A stretch of DNA of 52,355 bases from Algoriphagus alkaliphilus (GCF_900103735.1 NZ_FMXE01000035.1:1-52355); one strand, 5' to 3'; counted from the first letter of the stretch, positions 1-8,001 are shown. Translations and numbers: made by a program. Notes: a model not told the origin generated them from the sequence alone.

Positions 1-207
1 TGTTGGGATAACGCAGTGGCAGAAAACTTCTTTAAGATCATTAAATCAGAGCTGATATACCAGCTCCCACTTCTCAACATCGGACAGACACAGATCGAGA
101 TCTTTGAGTTCATCGAAATCTGGTACAACAAAAAAAGAAAACATTCCTACCTGAATTACCTTACTCCAGAGCAGTTCGGAGAAAAAACAAAAACAAAGGC
201 AGCTTAA
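1..207 (+). CDS. IS3-family transposase, C-terminal fragment (integrase core)
   Basis: The reading frame is open from the first base of the window, so the gene starts outside it and only the last 68 residues are visible. They match the end of the DDE integrase core (rve_3) of IS3-family OrfB transposases: AENFFKIIKSEL, then FEFIEIWYNKKRKHSYL and LTPEQF near the stop. The last of the DDE residues is the E of AENFFK. A strong hairpin terminator follows within 20 bases. The right end of the element is not resolved, because the left inverted repeat is outside the window. Family assignment is secure from the motif; whether the copy is intact cannot be judged. Confidence 0.9.
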   Translation, partial: CWDNAVAENFFKIIKSELIYQLPLLNIGQTQIEIFEFIEIWYNKKRKHSYLNYLTPEQFGEKTKTKAA

Positions 208-223
208 AGAAAATTGAACTCGA

Positions 224-264
224 ACTAATCAGGTGGATTTTTTTTCTAAATCCACTTGATTAGT
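224..264. terminator. Hairpin terminator behind the IS3 transposase
   Basis: A 17-bp inverted repeat (arms 224-240 and 248-264, one G-T wobble) encloses a short T-rich loop. It sits 17 bases after the transposase stop and just before the 3' end of the minus-strand gene at 294. It may insulate the IS from flanking transcription. Confidence 0.75.
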
Positions 265-293
265 TGAGTAGCCCCGCGGCAGGCGACATAAAA

Positions 294-623
294 TCAAATC
301 AAAAACAAGCTTAAAAATATTGTCCAGTTTTTTGTAGCAAATCCAGTTCTGTGAAATATATCAGTAAGTCCTCCACCTAATGGATCTTTTGAAAAGGTTA
401 ATGTGACCTCATTAGTAAATTGAGATGCTGCATCTAAATATTCATCAGAACCTCCGACCATTTGCAAGTTAGCTTGAGTACCTAATCCTTTTTCAAGGAA
501 TTCAGGTAAATCGATATACCATTTATCGTTTTCTTTGTAGAATCTATGGGTATGTGTTTTCACCATCTGTTTATTTATTTTGTTTTTAGATTGTGAGGTT
601 CTAAGAACTTGTGTTATTCTCAT
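294..623 (-). CDS. DUF6717-like small protein
   Basis: A 109-residue protein whose recognisable part begins around residue 24 (THRFYKENDKWYIDLPEFL) and continues through a G-T-Q-A-N-L-Q-M-V-G-G segment and EVTLTFS. This resembles the DUF6717 family; function is unknown. The start at 623 lies 11 bases after the stop of the upstream vWA gene, suggesting an operon. A second ATG at 566 (MVKTHTHRFYKEN) fits the family start better. The C-terminus runs close to the IS3 element, so the natural end may have been changed by the insertion. Family recognition is from memory of the motif and is moderate. Confidence 0.6.
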   Translation of the reverse strand: MRITQVLRTSQSKNKINKQMVKTHTHRFYKENDKWYIDLPEFLEKGLGTQANLQMVGGSDEYLDAASQFTNEVTLTFSKDPLGGGLTDIFHRTGFATKNWTIFLSLFLI

Positions 624-634
624 TTTTATCGGTT

Positions 635-1282
635 TTAAAGGGGGTTTTTACCTGATTTATTTTTGAAAAACTCATCCTTTTTCACTCCTTTTGATTTCAA
701 ATCCATGAAATCGGTAATCTCCTCGCTCACAAAACTCATGGAGGCCTGGATTGAGTTTTTTTCGAAACTGAAAGAATTTTTACCATTTCGGTCCAATTCT
801 CGAGTTGCTTCTTCCACATTCAGCCCGGCACCGAGGAAAAGAAACCTCCATTTTCCGCTTAATTCCAACTCATTGATCAGACGCTTGACTTCATGTCCAT
901 TGAAAATCCTGGATGAGTTTTCAAAGCCGTCCGTGAGAATTAACATGACCACGTCGGTATGCTCATTTTCAAGCTCAGTCCTCAATTTTGTTTTCAGAAA
1001 TTGGATGCTACTTCCGATCGCATCGTAAAGGGATGTCATTCCGTCAGGGAAAATTTCTCTCCAGTCAATGGCTGCTTGAGAAATCGGCAGGATGCCTTCA
1101 GAGAATTTCAGTGCCTGATTGAATGCACAATAGGAAAAGAATAAATCCTGATCTGTGAATTCAACCTGTTTGTCTTTGAATCCCTGCAACTGGGTTTGGA
1201 AACTTTGTCTTGCCTCTTTCCAGCAGGAGTCCATACTGCCGCTTCGGTCGAGGACCAGATGATAATAAGTTTGTTTGTTCAT
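635..1282 (-). CDS. von Willebrand factor A domain protein
   Basis: A cytoplasmic vWA protein of about 215 residues. The metal-ion-dependent adhesion site is complete: DRSGS at residues 12-16 (DxSxS), the central threonine in DGMTSLYDA and the aspartate in LTDGFENSS. The rest follows the alternating strand/helix pattern of the fold (VVMLILTDG, WRFLFLGAG). No signal peptide or membrane segment is visible. I chose ATG 1282 because residue 1 then directly precedes the first beta strand (MNKQTYYHLVLDRSGSM); an in-frame ATG at 1345 would add 21 poorly conserved residues. It is probably co-transcribed with the DUF6717-like gene. The ligand or partner is unknown. Confidence 0.8.
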   Translation of the reverse strand: MNKQTYYHLVLDRSGSMDSCWKEARQSFQTQLQGFKDKQVEFTDQDLFFSYCAFNQALKFSEGILPISQAAIDWREIFPDGMTSLYDAIGSSIQFLKTKLRTELENEHTDVVMLILTDGFENSSRIFNGHEVKRLINELELSGKWRFLFLGAGLNVEEATRELDRNGKNSFSFEKNSIQASMSFVSEEITDFMDLKSKGVKKDEFFKNKSGKNPL

Positions 1283-1500
1283 GGCTTTGTTTGTTAAATC
1301 TTCCCAAAGGTCTGTCAAAGCCATGATGCTGCTAAATCTCTGCAAGCTTGTAGTCTACCTTTTGACAAAAAATTCTCCTGATCTGATTTCGAGTTTTTAC
1401 GAACCCCTCTCAACTTGGAAAGGGAGCTTGCGCAGTGGGCAAATTGAGCATTGGGATCCGATTTGAAGGGAATCGAAGGTGATGGTATAAGCGAAGAATT

Positions 1501-1567
1501 GGGCTAAAGCCCCCTCGGTGATATGATCATTCCTGAAGGATCGGGCTAAAGCCGCGTCCCTATTCAT
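1501..1567. repeat. Doublet of GGCTAAAGCC palindromes (REP/BIME-like), copy 1
   Basis: Two palindromic cores (1501-1513 and 1543-1554) separated by about 30 bases and followed by CCTATTCAT. A second copy with the same architecture and the same trailing CCTATTCAT lies at 8020-8090. The duplication of the whole doublet at an unrelated site shows that it is a dispersed element. Confidence 0.7.
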
Positions 1568-1786
1568 TGAGGCGATCCATACATTAAAAACACCCTAAAA
1601 CTAGGCTGTATTTATATCCGAAAAATTTGCAGAGAATAGAACCATTTAACACCACTAAGTCAAAAAATCACATTTTAATATGAAAACAAAGGTCTTTATT
1701 GAACCAACAGCTCTATTCTCACCATTTTCCACATTATACTGTGATTTAGGTTTGATTTGGACTATCCCCATCTTCCAAACGAGCGT

Positions 1787-1866
1787 AAAGTTTACCTCCG
1801 TTATCTAAACAAGGGTAAAAAATCAATAAATTTACCCTTGTTCCTTTTAAGAGTGTAAATCTTACC
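1787..1866. promoter_or_regulatory. Cluster of GTAAA/TTTAC inverted repeats upstream of the nuclease
   Basis: The centre is a perfect 11-bp inverted repeat (ACAAGGGTAAA at 1809-1819, TTTACCCTTGT at 1831-1841). On each side lies a shorter GAGYGTAAA-nn-TTAC element (about 1788-1800 and 1851-1867). The cluster ends about 18 bases before the nuclease start. Repeated half-sites of this kind suggest operators; no cognate regulator is adjacent. Confidence 0.45.
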
Positions 1867-1884
1867 CCTTTCACTGACCATTTA

Positions 1885-2355
1885 TTGAGAAGAAGTATTC
1901 TATTTTTTGTAGCCATATTTTTTATGTTTTCTGCCTTCAGCCAGCAAAGAACAGACTTTTTGAAGGTATCCAAAGTGGTGGACGGCGACACCTTTTGGGT
2001 AATCAATTCCAGGGGCAAGGAAGAGAAAATAAGGTTGATCGGAGTAAATACCCCCGAAGTCAGAAATACCGGAAGGACTCAGGTTGAATATTTTGGCAAG
2101 GAGGCTTCGGACTTTGTCAAGGCATTGCTTACAGGCAGACGAGTCCGCTTGGAATATGATGTGGGGCGATATGACCGCTACAAGCGAACCTTGGCCTATG
2201 TCTATCTGGAAGACGGTACGTTTCTGAATGCCCTTTTGGTAAAGGAGGGCTTTGCCAACGTGGCCACCTATCCGCCCAATGTGAAATATGTGGAGCTCTT
2301 TATGAAATTGGAGCGGGAAGCCCGGAATAAAAAGAAGGGGCTCTGGAAGGAATAG
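1885..2355 (+). CDS. Secreted thermonuclease-family (SNase-like) nuclease
   Basis: A 156-residue staphylococcal-nuclease-fold protein with an N-terminal signal peptide (hydrophobic residues 5-18, cleavage expected near FSQQ). The active site is recognisable: DGDT at 33-36, Arg50 and Glu58 in KIRLIGVNTPEV, and Arg101 in YKRTLAYVYL, matching Arg35, Glu43 and Arg87 of the S. aureus enzyme. One calcium-ligand Asp is Asn here (VNTPE rather than VDTPE). It probably cleaves DNA or RNA in the periplasm or outside the cell. Translation appears to start at TTG 1885, since no ATG precedes the signal peptide. Confidence 0.88.
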   Translation: MRRSILFFVAIFFMFSAFSQQRTDFLKVSKVVDGDTFWVINSRGKEEKIRLIGVNTPEVRNTGRTQVEYFGKEASDFVKALLTGRRVRLEYDVGRYDRYKRTLAYVYLEDGTFLNALLVKEGFANVATYPPNVKYVELFMKLEREARNKKKGLWKE

Positions 2356-2560
2356 CTTGTCGGACAATGGAAAAGTAATCCTGTGTCGGGTCATTTGACA
2401 GTGCAAATTCGAACAGCAGCTTTGCCGGAAATCCAAGGAACAAAAAAACAAAGCCAATAAAAAACATCCCTTCGGACCTATTCCCATTACCCTTTTTAAA
2501 CTGGGAAAAAACCAGCAAAACAGGATTTCTTAGCCCCTCCCTTTTCAAGACAAACCTCAT
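2300..2560 (-). CDS. Possible small membrane protein (uncertain)
   Basis: An 86-codon frame starting at an ATG preceded by TAAATA. It has one clear hydrophobic segment (MFFIGFVFLFLGFPAKLLF, about residues 31-49), flanked by a basic N-terminus and a polar tail. The last 18 codons overlap the end of the nuclease gene in antisense, and the tail (rich in Pro and Ser) looks like a shadow reading of it. I do not recognise a family. It may be a real small inner-membrane protein, a remnant, or chance; it is the only candidate in this gap. Confidence 0.3.
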   Translation of the reverse strand: MRFVLKREGLRNPVLLVFSQFKKGNGNRSEGMFFIGFVFLFLGFPAKLLFEFALSNDPTQDYFSIVRQAIPSRAPSFYSGLPAPIS

Positions 2561-2640
2561 TATTTAAGCTGATTATCCTCATGTATTGAGTGGATAATTG
2601 TAGGTAGTATCGTCTGATCAAACCAAAAAAAAACCACGGT

Positions 2641-3126
2641 ATGACCCGACCTTCCCTTTTATCTCCCCCGCAGACCAGCGCCTTGGTTATTCTGCGAATC
2701 CTCATCGGATGGCATTTTCTTTACGAAGGTGTCCTCAAGCTTTATAGCCCCTCATGGACAGCCAAGGGCTACCTACTCAGTGCTACGTACATGGAGTCCT
2801 TTTTCCACTGGATGGCCAGTGATTCCATGATTTCTACCATTGACACTTTGAATATCACCGCACTACTCTTGGTAGGTGTCGGACTGATTTTGGGTTTCAA
2901 GACGCAGGTCGCAAGTCTGATCGGAATAGGTCTTTTGCTTTTGTACTACTTTGCCCATCCGCCTTTTCCCGGATATCCTCAGGGACCTGCTGAGGGGAGC
3001 TACTGGATCATCAATAAAAACCTGATCGAAGCTGCGGCCCTAGTGGTGATTTTTCTGTTCCCTACTTCCATTTCCTTTGGACTGGAACGGTTTTTCACCA
3101 AAAAGGAAATCCAAACTCAATCCTAA
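2641..3126 (+). CDS. DoxX-family membrane protein
   Basis: A 161-residue integral membrane protein with four predicted helices (about 12-30, 66-88, 91-106, 128-147) and the DoxX-type start LVILRILIGWHFLYEGVLKL. A periplasmic loop of about 30 residues follows the first helix (YSPSWTAKGYLLSAT). DoxX proteins are poorly characterised; some take part in quinone-linked or thiosulfate oxidation or redox stress. It lies 13 bases before the start of a Tat-exported oxidoreductase. In Bacteroidota these two often travel together, so a shared role in periplasmic redox or sugar oxidation is a plausible inference. Confidence 0.85.
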   Translation: MTRPSLLSPPQTSALVILRILIGWHFLYEGVLKLYSPSWTAKGYLLSATYMESFFHWMASDSMISTIDTLNITALLLVGVGLILGFKTQVASLIGIGLLLLYYFAHPPFPGYPQGPAEGSYWIINKNLIEAAALVVIFLFPTSISFGLERFFTKKEIQTQS

Positions 3127-3139
3127 AAACACGGAAATC

Positions 3140-4759
3140 ATGGCAACTGACAAAAAACTATTTGCAGCCTTTTCGAGAAGAGATTTGCTTAAAAGCCTGG
3201 CAGGAATCCCGGTCTTAGGCGCTGTATGGGCAGCTGGGATAGATACCACTAAAAGGTCGAAACTGGAAAAAGATTTCCTCCTCGAAAAATTAAACATCAA
3301 AGCCAGCCCCCCTCCTGCCTCCGGCCCTATGAGTGGCGACCCCTTACGAATCGGTCTTATCGGCTTTGGCATACGAGGCGAGCAACTGATGCGAGCACTG
3401 GGATTTGCGACCAATGAATGGGTTGAGGCCATGTCAAAGGCTTTCATGGAGGATCCCAAAGACAAGCGATTGGAAGATTTCAAAGCTCAGGAAAACCTCA
3501 ATGTCAAACTCACGGCAATCTGTGATATTTTTGATGTTCGGGCCGAAAAAGCCCTAAAATCATTCAATAACGAATCCAATACCTGTAAGCGCTACGAAAG
3601 CTACCTGGACCTGATTAACAGCGGAGAGGTCGATGCAGTCATTATTGCTACCCCGGATCACTGGCATGCACCAATGGCACAGGCTGCAATTGAGGCGGGA
3701 ATCCATGCCTACATTGAGAAACCGATGACTCATACGATCGGCGAGACCTATCTGCTGAGAGAGGCAGTCAGAAAAAATCCCAAAGCTATCTTGGCGGTAG
3801 GGCACCAACATCGGCAGACGCTCAGCTTCTTGACCGCTCAGGATGCCATAGCCAAAAACACCCTGGGCCACATCTCCCTCGTCGTAACCAACACCAACCG
3901 AAATGATGGCAATGGAGCCTGGCAATATGAGATCCATCCGGAGGCTTCGCCTGAAACCATTGACTGGAATGCCTTTTTGGGCAATGCCCCTTCAGTCCCA
4001 TTCAATCCGGAGCATTTTTTCCGATGGAGAAAATGGTGGGCTTATGGTTCGGGATTATCCGGAGACTTGCTTACCCACGACTACGATCGAATAAATTGTG
4101 TGCTTAAAATGGGGATCCCCAAGTATGTCACGGCCTCGGGAGGAATCTATACCCACCGTGATGGCAGAAATGTACCGGATGTGATGCAGGTGAATATGGA
4201 TTTTCCGGAATTCAGCACCGGTTCAAGTCAGGAAAGTGGGAAAGAAAAAGGAATGACCCTTGTCTACAGTGCTACCTTGGGAAATCAGTTTGACCGGGGT
4301 ACCGTGCTGATGGGCCATGACGGCAGCATGGAACTGGGCAATATCCTGACTATCTATGCCGACCCGAGATCCACCAAGTACAAGGACATGATCGCAGAAG
4401 GACGGATCGACCCTTCGGTTCCCATCTACCAATACGACCCCACTGCCGATGGTGTCGACGCTGTGACCTCCGCTACGACCAAGTACTTCGCAAATAAAGG
4501 ACTGCTATGGACCTATCGGGATGGCAAGCGTGTAGATTCTACCTTCTTACACATCCGGGAGTGGCTGAGCTGCATCCGATTGGGAGGGGAACCAAGCTGT
4601 GGAATTCAGGAAGGATTTGAGGAAGCTATCACCGCACATATGGCAGGACTTTCTTATAAAACCGGCCGAAAAATCGAATGGGATTCCGAAAGTGAGCGAA
4701 TCATTTCCCTGCCGGGAGAAGACTTGGATGCTATCCTTTTGGAAAATTCCATTAGCTGA
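3140..4759 (+). CDS. Gfo/Idh/MocA-family oxidoreductase, Tat-exported
   Basis: A 539-residue member of the NAD(P)-dependent Gfo/Idh/MocA family, which oxidises or epimerises sugars, inositols and related polyols. Residues 12-34 form a Tat signal (SRRDLLKSLAGIPVLGAV), so it is exported folded with cofactor. The Rossmann motif is GLIGFGIRG at 72-80 and the family signature EKP at 193-195 (YIEKPMTHT). HDYDRINCVLKMG lies in the substrate half. I start at ATG 3140, which puts the twin-arginine at residues 13-14 and follows the DoxX stop by 13 bases; an earlier ATG at 3077 overlaps doxX. Substrate unknown. Confidence 0.9.
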   Translation: MATDKKLFAAFSRRDLLKSLAGIPVLGAVWAAGIDTTKRSKLEKDFLLEKLNIKASPPPASGPMSGDPLRIGLIGFGIRGEQLMRALGFATNEWVEAMSKAFMEDPKDKRLEDFKAQENLNVKLTAICDIFDVRAEKALKSFNNESNTCKRYESYLDLINSGEVDAVIIATPDHWHAPMAQAAIEAGIHAYIEKPMTHTIGETYLLREAVRKNPKAILAVGHQHRQTLSFLTAQDAIAKNTLGHISLVVTNTNRNDGNGAWQYEIHPEASPETIDWNAFLGNAPSVPFNPEHFFRWRKWWAYGSGLSGDLLTHDYDRINCVLKMGIPKYVTASGGIYTHRDGRNVPDVMQVNMDFPEFSTGSSQESGKEKGMTLVYSATLGNQFDRGTVLMGHDGSMELGNILTIYADPRSTKYKDMIAEGRIDPSVPIYQYDPTADGVDAVTSATTKYFANKGLLWTYRDGKRVDSTFLHIREWLSCIRLGGEPSCGIQEGFEEAITAHMAGLSYKTGRKIEWDSESERIISLPGEDLDAILLENSIS

Positions 4760-4766
4760 AAATGAA

Positions 4767-4798
4767 ATGACGCATCTCAAGCTTATGCGTCATTTTTT
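4767..4798 (+). terminator. Rho-independent terminator
   Basis: Perfect 9-bp stem (4767-4775 with 4785-4793) followed by a T run, 8 bases after the oxidoreductase stop. It ends the doxX-oxidoreductase unit. Confidence 0.85.
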
Positions 4799-5065
4799 CT
4801 TTTCTGTATATCCGCTTTCTTACCAGTAGCCATAGGAAATACGGCTAGAAGTCCGATGAGACGAGCTGTGGACTTGCTTCCCGATTGCCATCGGGAGTGG
4901 ACGGTCGTCTGTCGACGATTATCCGCTTTTTTCAATTTCAATTTTTACAAACTGGTAGAATTGCGGGTAATCATAAAAATAAAATACAGATGAGTTCAAT
5001 CCTTGAATCATTCCTTTTCTAAACTGACTTGATGGTTGGAAAAGGGGATTGCTGGACTGGATAGT
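4799..5065. other. Intergenic, no gene seen
   Basis: About 270 bases between a terminator and a convergent small gene. A short palindrome (CCGAT-TGCC-ATCGG, near 4879-4892) is the only structure noticed; no promoter or coding frame is convincing. Confidence 0.5.
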
Positions 5066-5317
5066 TTACCCCACCCTTGACTCCGAGTACAAATCATAAG
5101 CCGCCACCAATAATTGCCGGGCAGGCGAGTAGCCATACTTTTCATGTTCCTCGATTTCACTCCGCCGGATTGCAAAACCCGGCAGGTACTTTTCATCCAA
5201 CTCGTCCCAAAAAATCAACAAGTAGCAATAGGAAATCGGACTCGCCCTTCCTGCCTCCATCCAGGAATTAAATTGTGCTTCATCCAGGGATTTGGGATAT
5301 TTGAGGCCTTCGAACAT
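5066..5317 (-). CDS. Conserved small hypothetical protein
   Basis: An 83-residue soluble, acidic protein (MFEGLKYPKSLDEAQFNSWM..., YLLIFWDELDEKYLPGF, ARQLLVAAYDLYSESR). I do not recognise a named domain. No signal peptide, membrane segment or cysteine is present. That it is a real gene is supported by a perfect Bacteroidota -7 box (TACTTTTG, minus strand, 5342-5349) 24 bases upstream of the start and by ordinary amino-acid composition. Function unknown. Confidence 0.75.
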   Translation of the reverse strand: MFEGLKYPKSLDEAQFNSWMEAGRASPISYCYLLIFWDELDEKYLPGFAIRRSEIEEHEKYGYSPARQLLVAAYDLYSESRVG

Positions 5318-5341
5318 GTGAAACTAGCGCTTGATTTCTTG

Positions 5342-5349
5342 CAAAAGTA
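5342..5349 (-). promoter_or_regulatory. -7 promoter box of the small gene at 5317
   Basis: Minus-strand TACTTTTG matches TAnnTTTG exactly. It lies 24 bases before the ATG at 5317. No clear -33 TTG at the usual distance. Confidence 0.6.
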
Positions 5350-5557
5350 GGGAAACCAAATAACTATTATGAGTATCCGCAAGGATGCACGTTGGGTAAA
5401 AATTGGTCCAGTAAGTTGCGGATCCTTAACCAAGGTCTTTAGTCCATGGCCCATAGCTAAGCAAATCTGTCCTCCAATCCAAATTTCAAAGGCTATGTGC
5501 AGGTTCACAGATACACATACTAACTATTCATTCAGCTCAATTTCAACTAGATGTTGT

Positions 5558-5593
5558 AAAAAAAAATCCCAACCTTCTAACTGAATGTTGGGA
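5558..5593 (-). terminator. Terminator of the Gre-like gene
   Basis: On the minus strand a 7-bp GC-rich stem (TCCCAAC with GTTGGGA) with a 14-base loop is followed by nine T residues. It lies 34 bases after the stop of the gene at 5627. The rest of 5350-5557 holds nothing recognisable. Confidence 0.8.
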
Positions 5594-5626
5594 CCCTTAA
5601 CTTTCTTGTTTTTAGCTCTAGCTAAA

Positions 5627-6079
5627 TCAATACACATCCAAAATCTTGTACCGAAGTCCATTGTATTCGATGAGTTCTCCCTTTTTCTTGCCTTTCATCT
5701 CAGCATAGATGGGTGCATGGACGGACAAGCCAAATACCGACTTTTCATTTATGTCGACTGATTCGATCGAGGTACTGACGAAAAATATCCGCTGATCGGT
5801 GACGACGACGGCTCCGATTTCTATTTCTTCACAGGTCAAATCCGGATCAATATTACCCAGAGTCATCAGCTCATTTCTCAAAAAAAGTAACTCGTGTTCC
5901 ATCCTTACCAACAATTCGTTTTGCTCGGATGCACCGCGGTTGCCCTGGCTTGCACTTTCATCACGCGTGGTAACTTCCGACTTGAGCCGGGCCACTTCTT
6001 TTTCAAAATCAGAAATGGTCATTTGTTGCTTGATCGTGCAGGCATGCAAAATGCTGCTTTTCGAAAGTCTGGAGTTCAT
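5627..6079 (-). CDS. GreA/GreB-like elongation-factor-family protein
   Basis: A 150-residue protein with an N-terminal helical hairpin (about 20-75, with TTRDESASQ near the turn) and a C-terminal FKBP-like GreA/GreB domain (about 88-150: IGAVVVTDQRIFFVSTS, AMKGKKKGELIEYNGLRYKILDV pattern). Proteins of this group in Bacteroidota are often mislabelled 3-oxoacyl-ACP synthase; nothing here resembles a synthase. Gre factors insert their coiled coil into the RNA polymerase secondary channel; the Asp-Glu pair near the turn could act similarly, but this is inference. ATG 6079 fits the family start (MNSRLSKSSIL); an upstream ATG at 6148 adds 23 unrelated residues. Confidence 0.75.
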   Translation of the reverse strand: MNSRLSKSSILHACTIKQQMTISDFEKEVARLKSEVTTRDESASQGNRGASEQNELLVRMEHELLFLRNELMTLGNIDPDLTCEEIEIGAVVVTDQRIFFVSTSIESVDINEKSVFGLSVHAPIYAEMKGKKKGELIEYNGLRYKILDVY

Positions 6080-6255
6080 AGTTTGGTCTGATTGATAATC
6101 ACAATAATACCTAACGCTAATCCTTGAACATATGACGAAAGTCAGCAAAGAAAATGATTTAGCATTCTGAGATAAGGTTCTGCGGATGTTTCGTAGGATA
6201 AAGACTGCCTGCCCTGAATTGGTTTCAGGCCTTAGAGTTTATACCCGATTACACC

Positions 6256-7353
6256 TTAAATAGGCACCTTACCGCCGGTTTGGGCACTTTCCAAAATCGC
6301 CTCCACAATCCGGATATCACGCAAACCTTCTTCACCCGGCACGAGGTAAGGCTTGCCTGCTAGGATGGCCAAGGCATCTTGATCCATTTGATTGGCCTGC
6401 TGCCAAGGCACGTCGTACGGGAAGTTGATCGGGCCCAGCGGGCTCTTTCCCTTGTTGCCTGCATAACCTTGGAAAGGAGACATTTCGATCAGTCCTTTTT
6501 CACATTGGATATTCAGGAAGTTGATGTTTTCCGCAAAGGAAGTCTTGATCTTTCCGATTACTCCACCCGGAAACTGGAGTACTGCCTCCACAATTTCGCC
6601 CAGACCATCCTTATATACTTCAGGCCTTTCCGTCCAGACTTTGGCAGAATTAACTGCAACAGGTTCCATATTTGCCCCCAGCCTTGCACCCTGAATGGAA
6701 TATACGCCCATATCATAGATTACTCCTCCACCCATTTCCCGCTTTTGCTTCCAGTGGCCAGTCCGTCCTTCCCGATACCCTGCTGCACAGTCCACGCTGA
6801 GGACTTTCCCTAAAGTTCCTTCCTTGACAATTTTCTGAAAAGCTTGAGTATTCGGTTCGTGCTGACAGCGATAACCAATGGATAATCCCACTCCATTTGC
6901 TTTGCAAGCATCAATCATAGCTTGGCATTCCTCCAAGGTTACTGCCATGGGCTTTTCACACCAAACTTGTTTTTTAGCTTTTGCGGCACGCACCACATAC
7001 TCCCGATGCATGGATGGAGGAAGGACGATATAGATGACATCGATATCGGGATTGTCCTTGATGGAGTCGAAAGTGTCGTAGTTATAAATGTTCTTGTCCG
7101 GGATGTTGTACTTGGCTTTCCACGTTTCGGCTTTGGAAGGAGTTCCGGTCACGATGCCTGCCAGGTAGCAATGTTGTGTTTGCTGCAAAGCCGGAGCAAG
7201 TAAATCGGTGCTGTAATAGCCCAATCCAACGAGTGCCACGCCAAGCTTTTCTTTCCGTGAGGAAGTATTGCATGCAAAAAGGGCAGATGGGGCAATAAGT
7301 CCCAGTCCGGTGGCCAAGCCGATGGTTTTGAGTGAATCGCGTCTTGAGGTCAT
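6256..7353 (-). CDS. Gfo/Idh/MocA-family oxidoreductase, Tat lipoprotein
   Basis: A 365-residue NAD(P)-dependent oxidoreductase of the glucose-fructose oxidoreductase type. The N-terminus carries twin arginines at 4-5 (TSRRDSLKT), a hydrophobic stretch and a lipobox-like LFAC with Cys28, suggesting Tat export and lipid anchoring. The nucleotide-binding motif is GLGYYS at 43-48 and EKPMAV at 133-138 is the family signature. The C-terminal half has the alpha/beta substrate domain (GGGVIYDMGVYSIQGAR). It is the second such enzyme within 3 kb, on the opposite strand, and only distantly related to the first. Substrate unknown; a sugar is likely. Confidence 0.9.
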   Translation of the reverse strand: MTSRRDSLKTIGLATGLGLIAPSALFACNTSSRKEKLGVALVGLGYYSTDLLAPALQQTQHCYLAGIVTGTPSKAETWKAKYNIPDKNIYNYDTFDSIKDNPDIDVIYIVLPPSMHREYVVRAAKAKKQVWCEKPMAVTLEECQAMIDACKANGVGLSIGYRCQHEPNTQAFQKIVKEGTLGKVLSVDCAAGYREGRTGHWKQKREMGGGVIYDMGVYSIQGARLGANMEPVAVNSAKVWTERPEVYKDGLGEIVEAVLQFPGGVIGKIKTSFAENINFLNIQCEKGLIEMSPFQGYAGNKGKSPLGPINFPYDVPWQQANQMDQDALAILAGKPYLVPGEEGLRDIRIVEAILESAQTGGKVPI

Positions 7354-7471
7354 TTACTTCAGTTTTATTTGAAAAATCAAGTTATTGGATATTTAACTTT
7401 TATAAAACCCAAACTAGGGGTATTTTCAAATATTATTCTTCCTAATTGAAAATCCACATTGAAACTAATAA

Positions 7472-7481
7472 CCCCCCCCCC
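7472..7481 (+). repeat. C10 homopolymer next to a start codon
   Basis: Ten consecutive C residues end four bases before the ATG at 7486. If translation began at the in-frame ATG at 7459, the tract would lie inside the coding sequence (as Pro codons) and slippage would shift the frame. Confidence 0.6.
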
Positions 7482-7485
7482 AATT

Positions 7486-7938
7486 ATGAAAAAGCTCCTA
7501 ATTCTTGTATTCCTTACCCTTCCGATGATTGCTTTTGCGCAAACCAAACCTTATTTATCAATTGCTGATGCAGAGCGAATAACCGCAGCTGCTGAAGCAA
7601 AAGCCAAAGCAGAAGGTTGGAATGTAGTCATCGCCATTCTTGACGATGGCGGACATCTGATTTCTCTGAAGCGTATGGATGGTGTTCAAATCGGATCAAT
7701 TGATGTTGCTCAGGCCAAAGCCAAATCCGCAGTCTATTTTAAGCGCTCCACCAAAATTTTTGAGGATGTCATGAAGGGCGAAGGCGGAAGCAGAATCGCC
7801 ACGCTTCCCAATGCAGTGGGGGTCGAAGGTGGACTTCCGATATTTAAAGACGGCATCATCGTCGGATCGATCGGGATTTCAGGAGTGACTTCTGCACAGG
7901 ATGGGATCATTGCAGAAGCCGGAGTGAAGGGGTATTGA
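7486..7938 (+). CDS. Secreted HbpS/GlcG-like (DUF336) protein
   Basis: A 150-residue protein with a clean signal peptide (MKKLLILVFLTLPMIAFAQ, residues 1-19) and one HbpS/GlcG-like domain: LSIADAERITAAAEAKAK, WNVVIAILDDGGHLISLKRMDG, ALPNAVGVEGGLP-like loop and a Gly-rich end (GIIVGSIGISG). HbpS binds heme and senses redox stress in Streptomyces; GlcG homologues occur with glycolate genes, but neither context is present here. I chose ATG 7486, which directly begins the signal peptide; ATG 7459 would translate the C10 tract. Divergent from the oxidoreductase at 7353, with 132 bases between. Confidence 0.85.
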   Translation: MKKLLILVFLTLPMIAFAQTKPYLSIADAERITAAAEAKAKAEGWNVVIAILDDGGHLISLKRMDGVQIGSIDVAQAKAKSAVYFKRSTKIFEDVMKGEGGSRIATLPNAVGVEGGLPIFKDGIIVGSIGISGVTSAQDGIIAEAGVKGY

Positions 7939-7957
7939 GGAAGGACGAATTCCATTA

Positions 7958-8001
7958 AAAATCCGCGCTCATCTGCGACCTTTTCCGCGAAGAACTGCGG
8001 G
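7958..8001. repeat. ATCTGYG-type dispersed repeat, copy 1
   Basis: Repeated ATCYGCG words separated by short spacers, ending in CTGCGGGA. Related copies are at 8133-8180, 16551-16598 and (other orientation) 16951-16981. Confidence 0.6.

Larger units (their letters stand above)
1283..1884. other. Intergenic stretch with palindromic repeats and an operator-like cluster
   Basis: About 600 bases with no convincing gene. It holds a doublet of GGGCTAAAGCCC palindromes (1501-1567), described separately, and an array of GTAAA/TTTAC elements at 1787-1866 directly upstream of the nuclease gene. The remainder is AT-rich without recognisable signals. Confidence 0.7.

Noticed and set aside
663..1028. 121-codon plus-strand frame opposite the vWA gene
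   Set aside because: Antisense to a vWA domain with complete MIDAS; Ser/Arg-rich shadow.
1746..2018. 90-codon minus-strand frame across the operator cluster
   Set aside because: The apparent repetition in the protein (KGVRFTLLKGTRVNLL) is only the translated DNA repeat; half of it is antisense to the nuclease.
1900..2487. 195-codon minus-strand frame over the nuclease gene
   Set aside because: Antisense to a nuclease with complete active site; Cys-, His- and Phe-rich residues are typical of a shadow.
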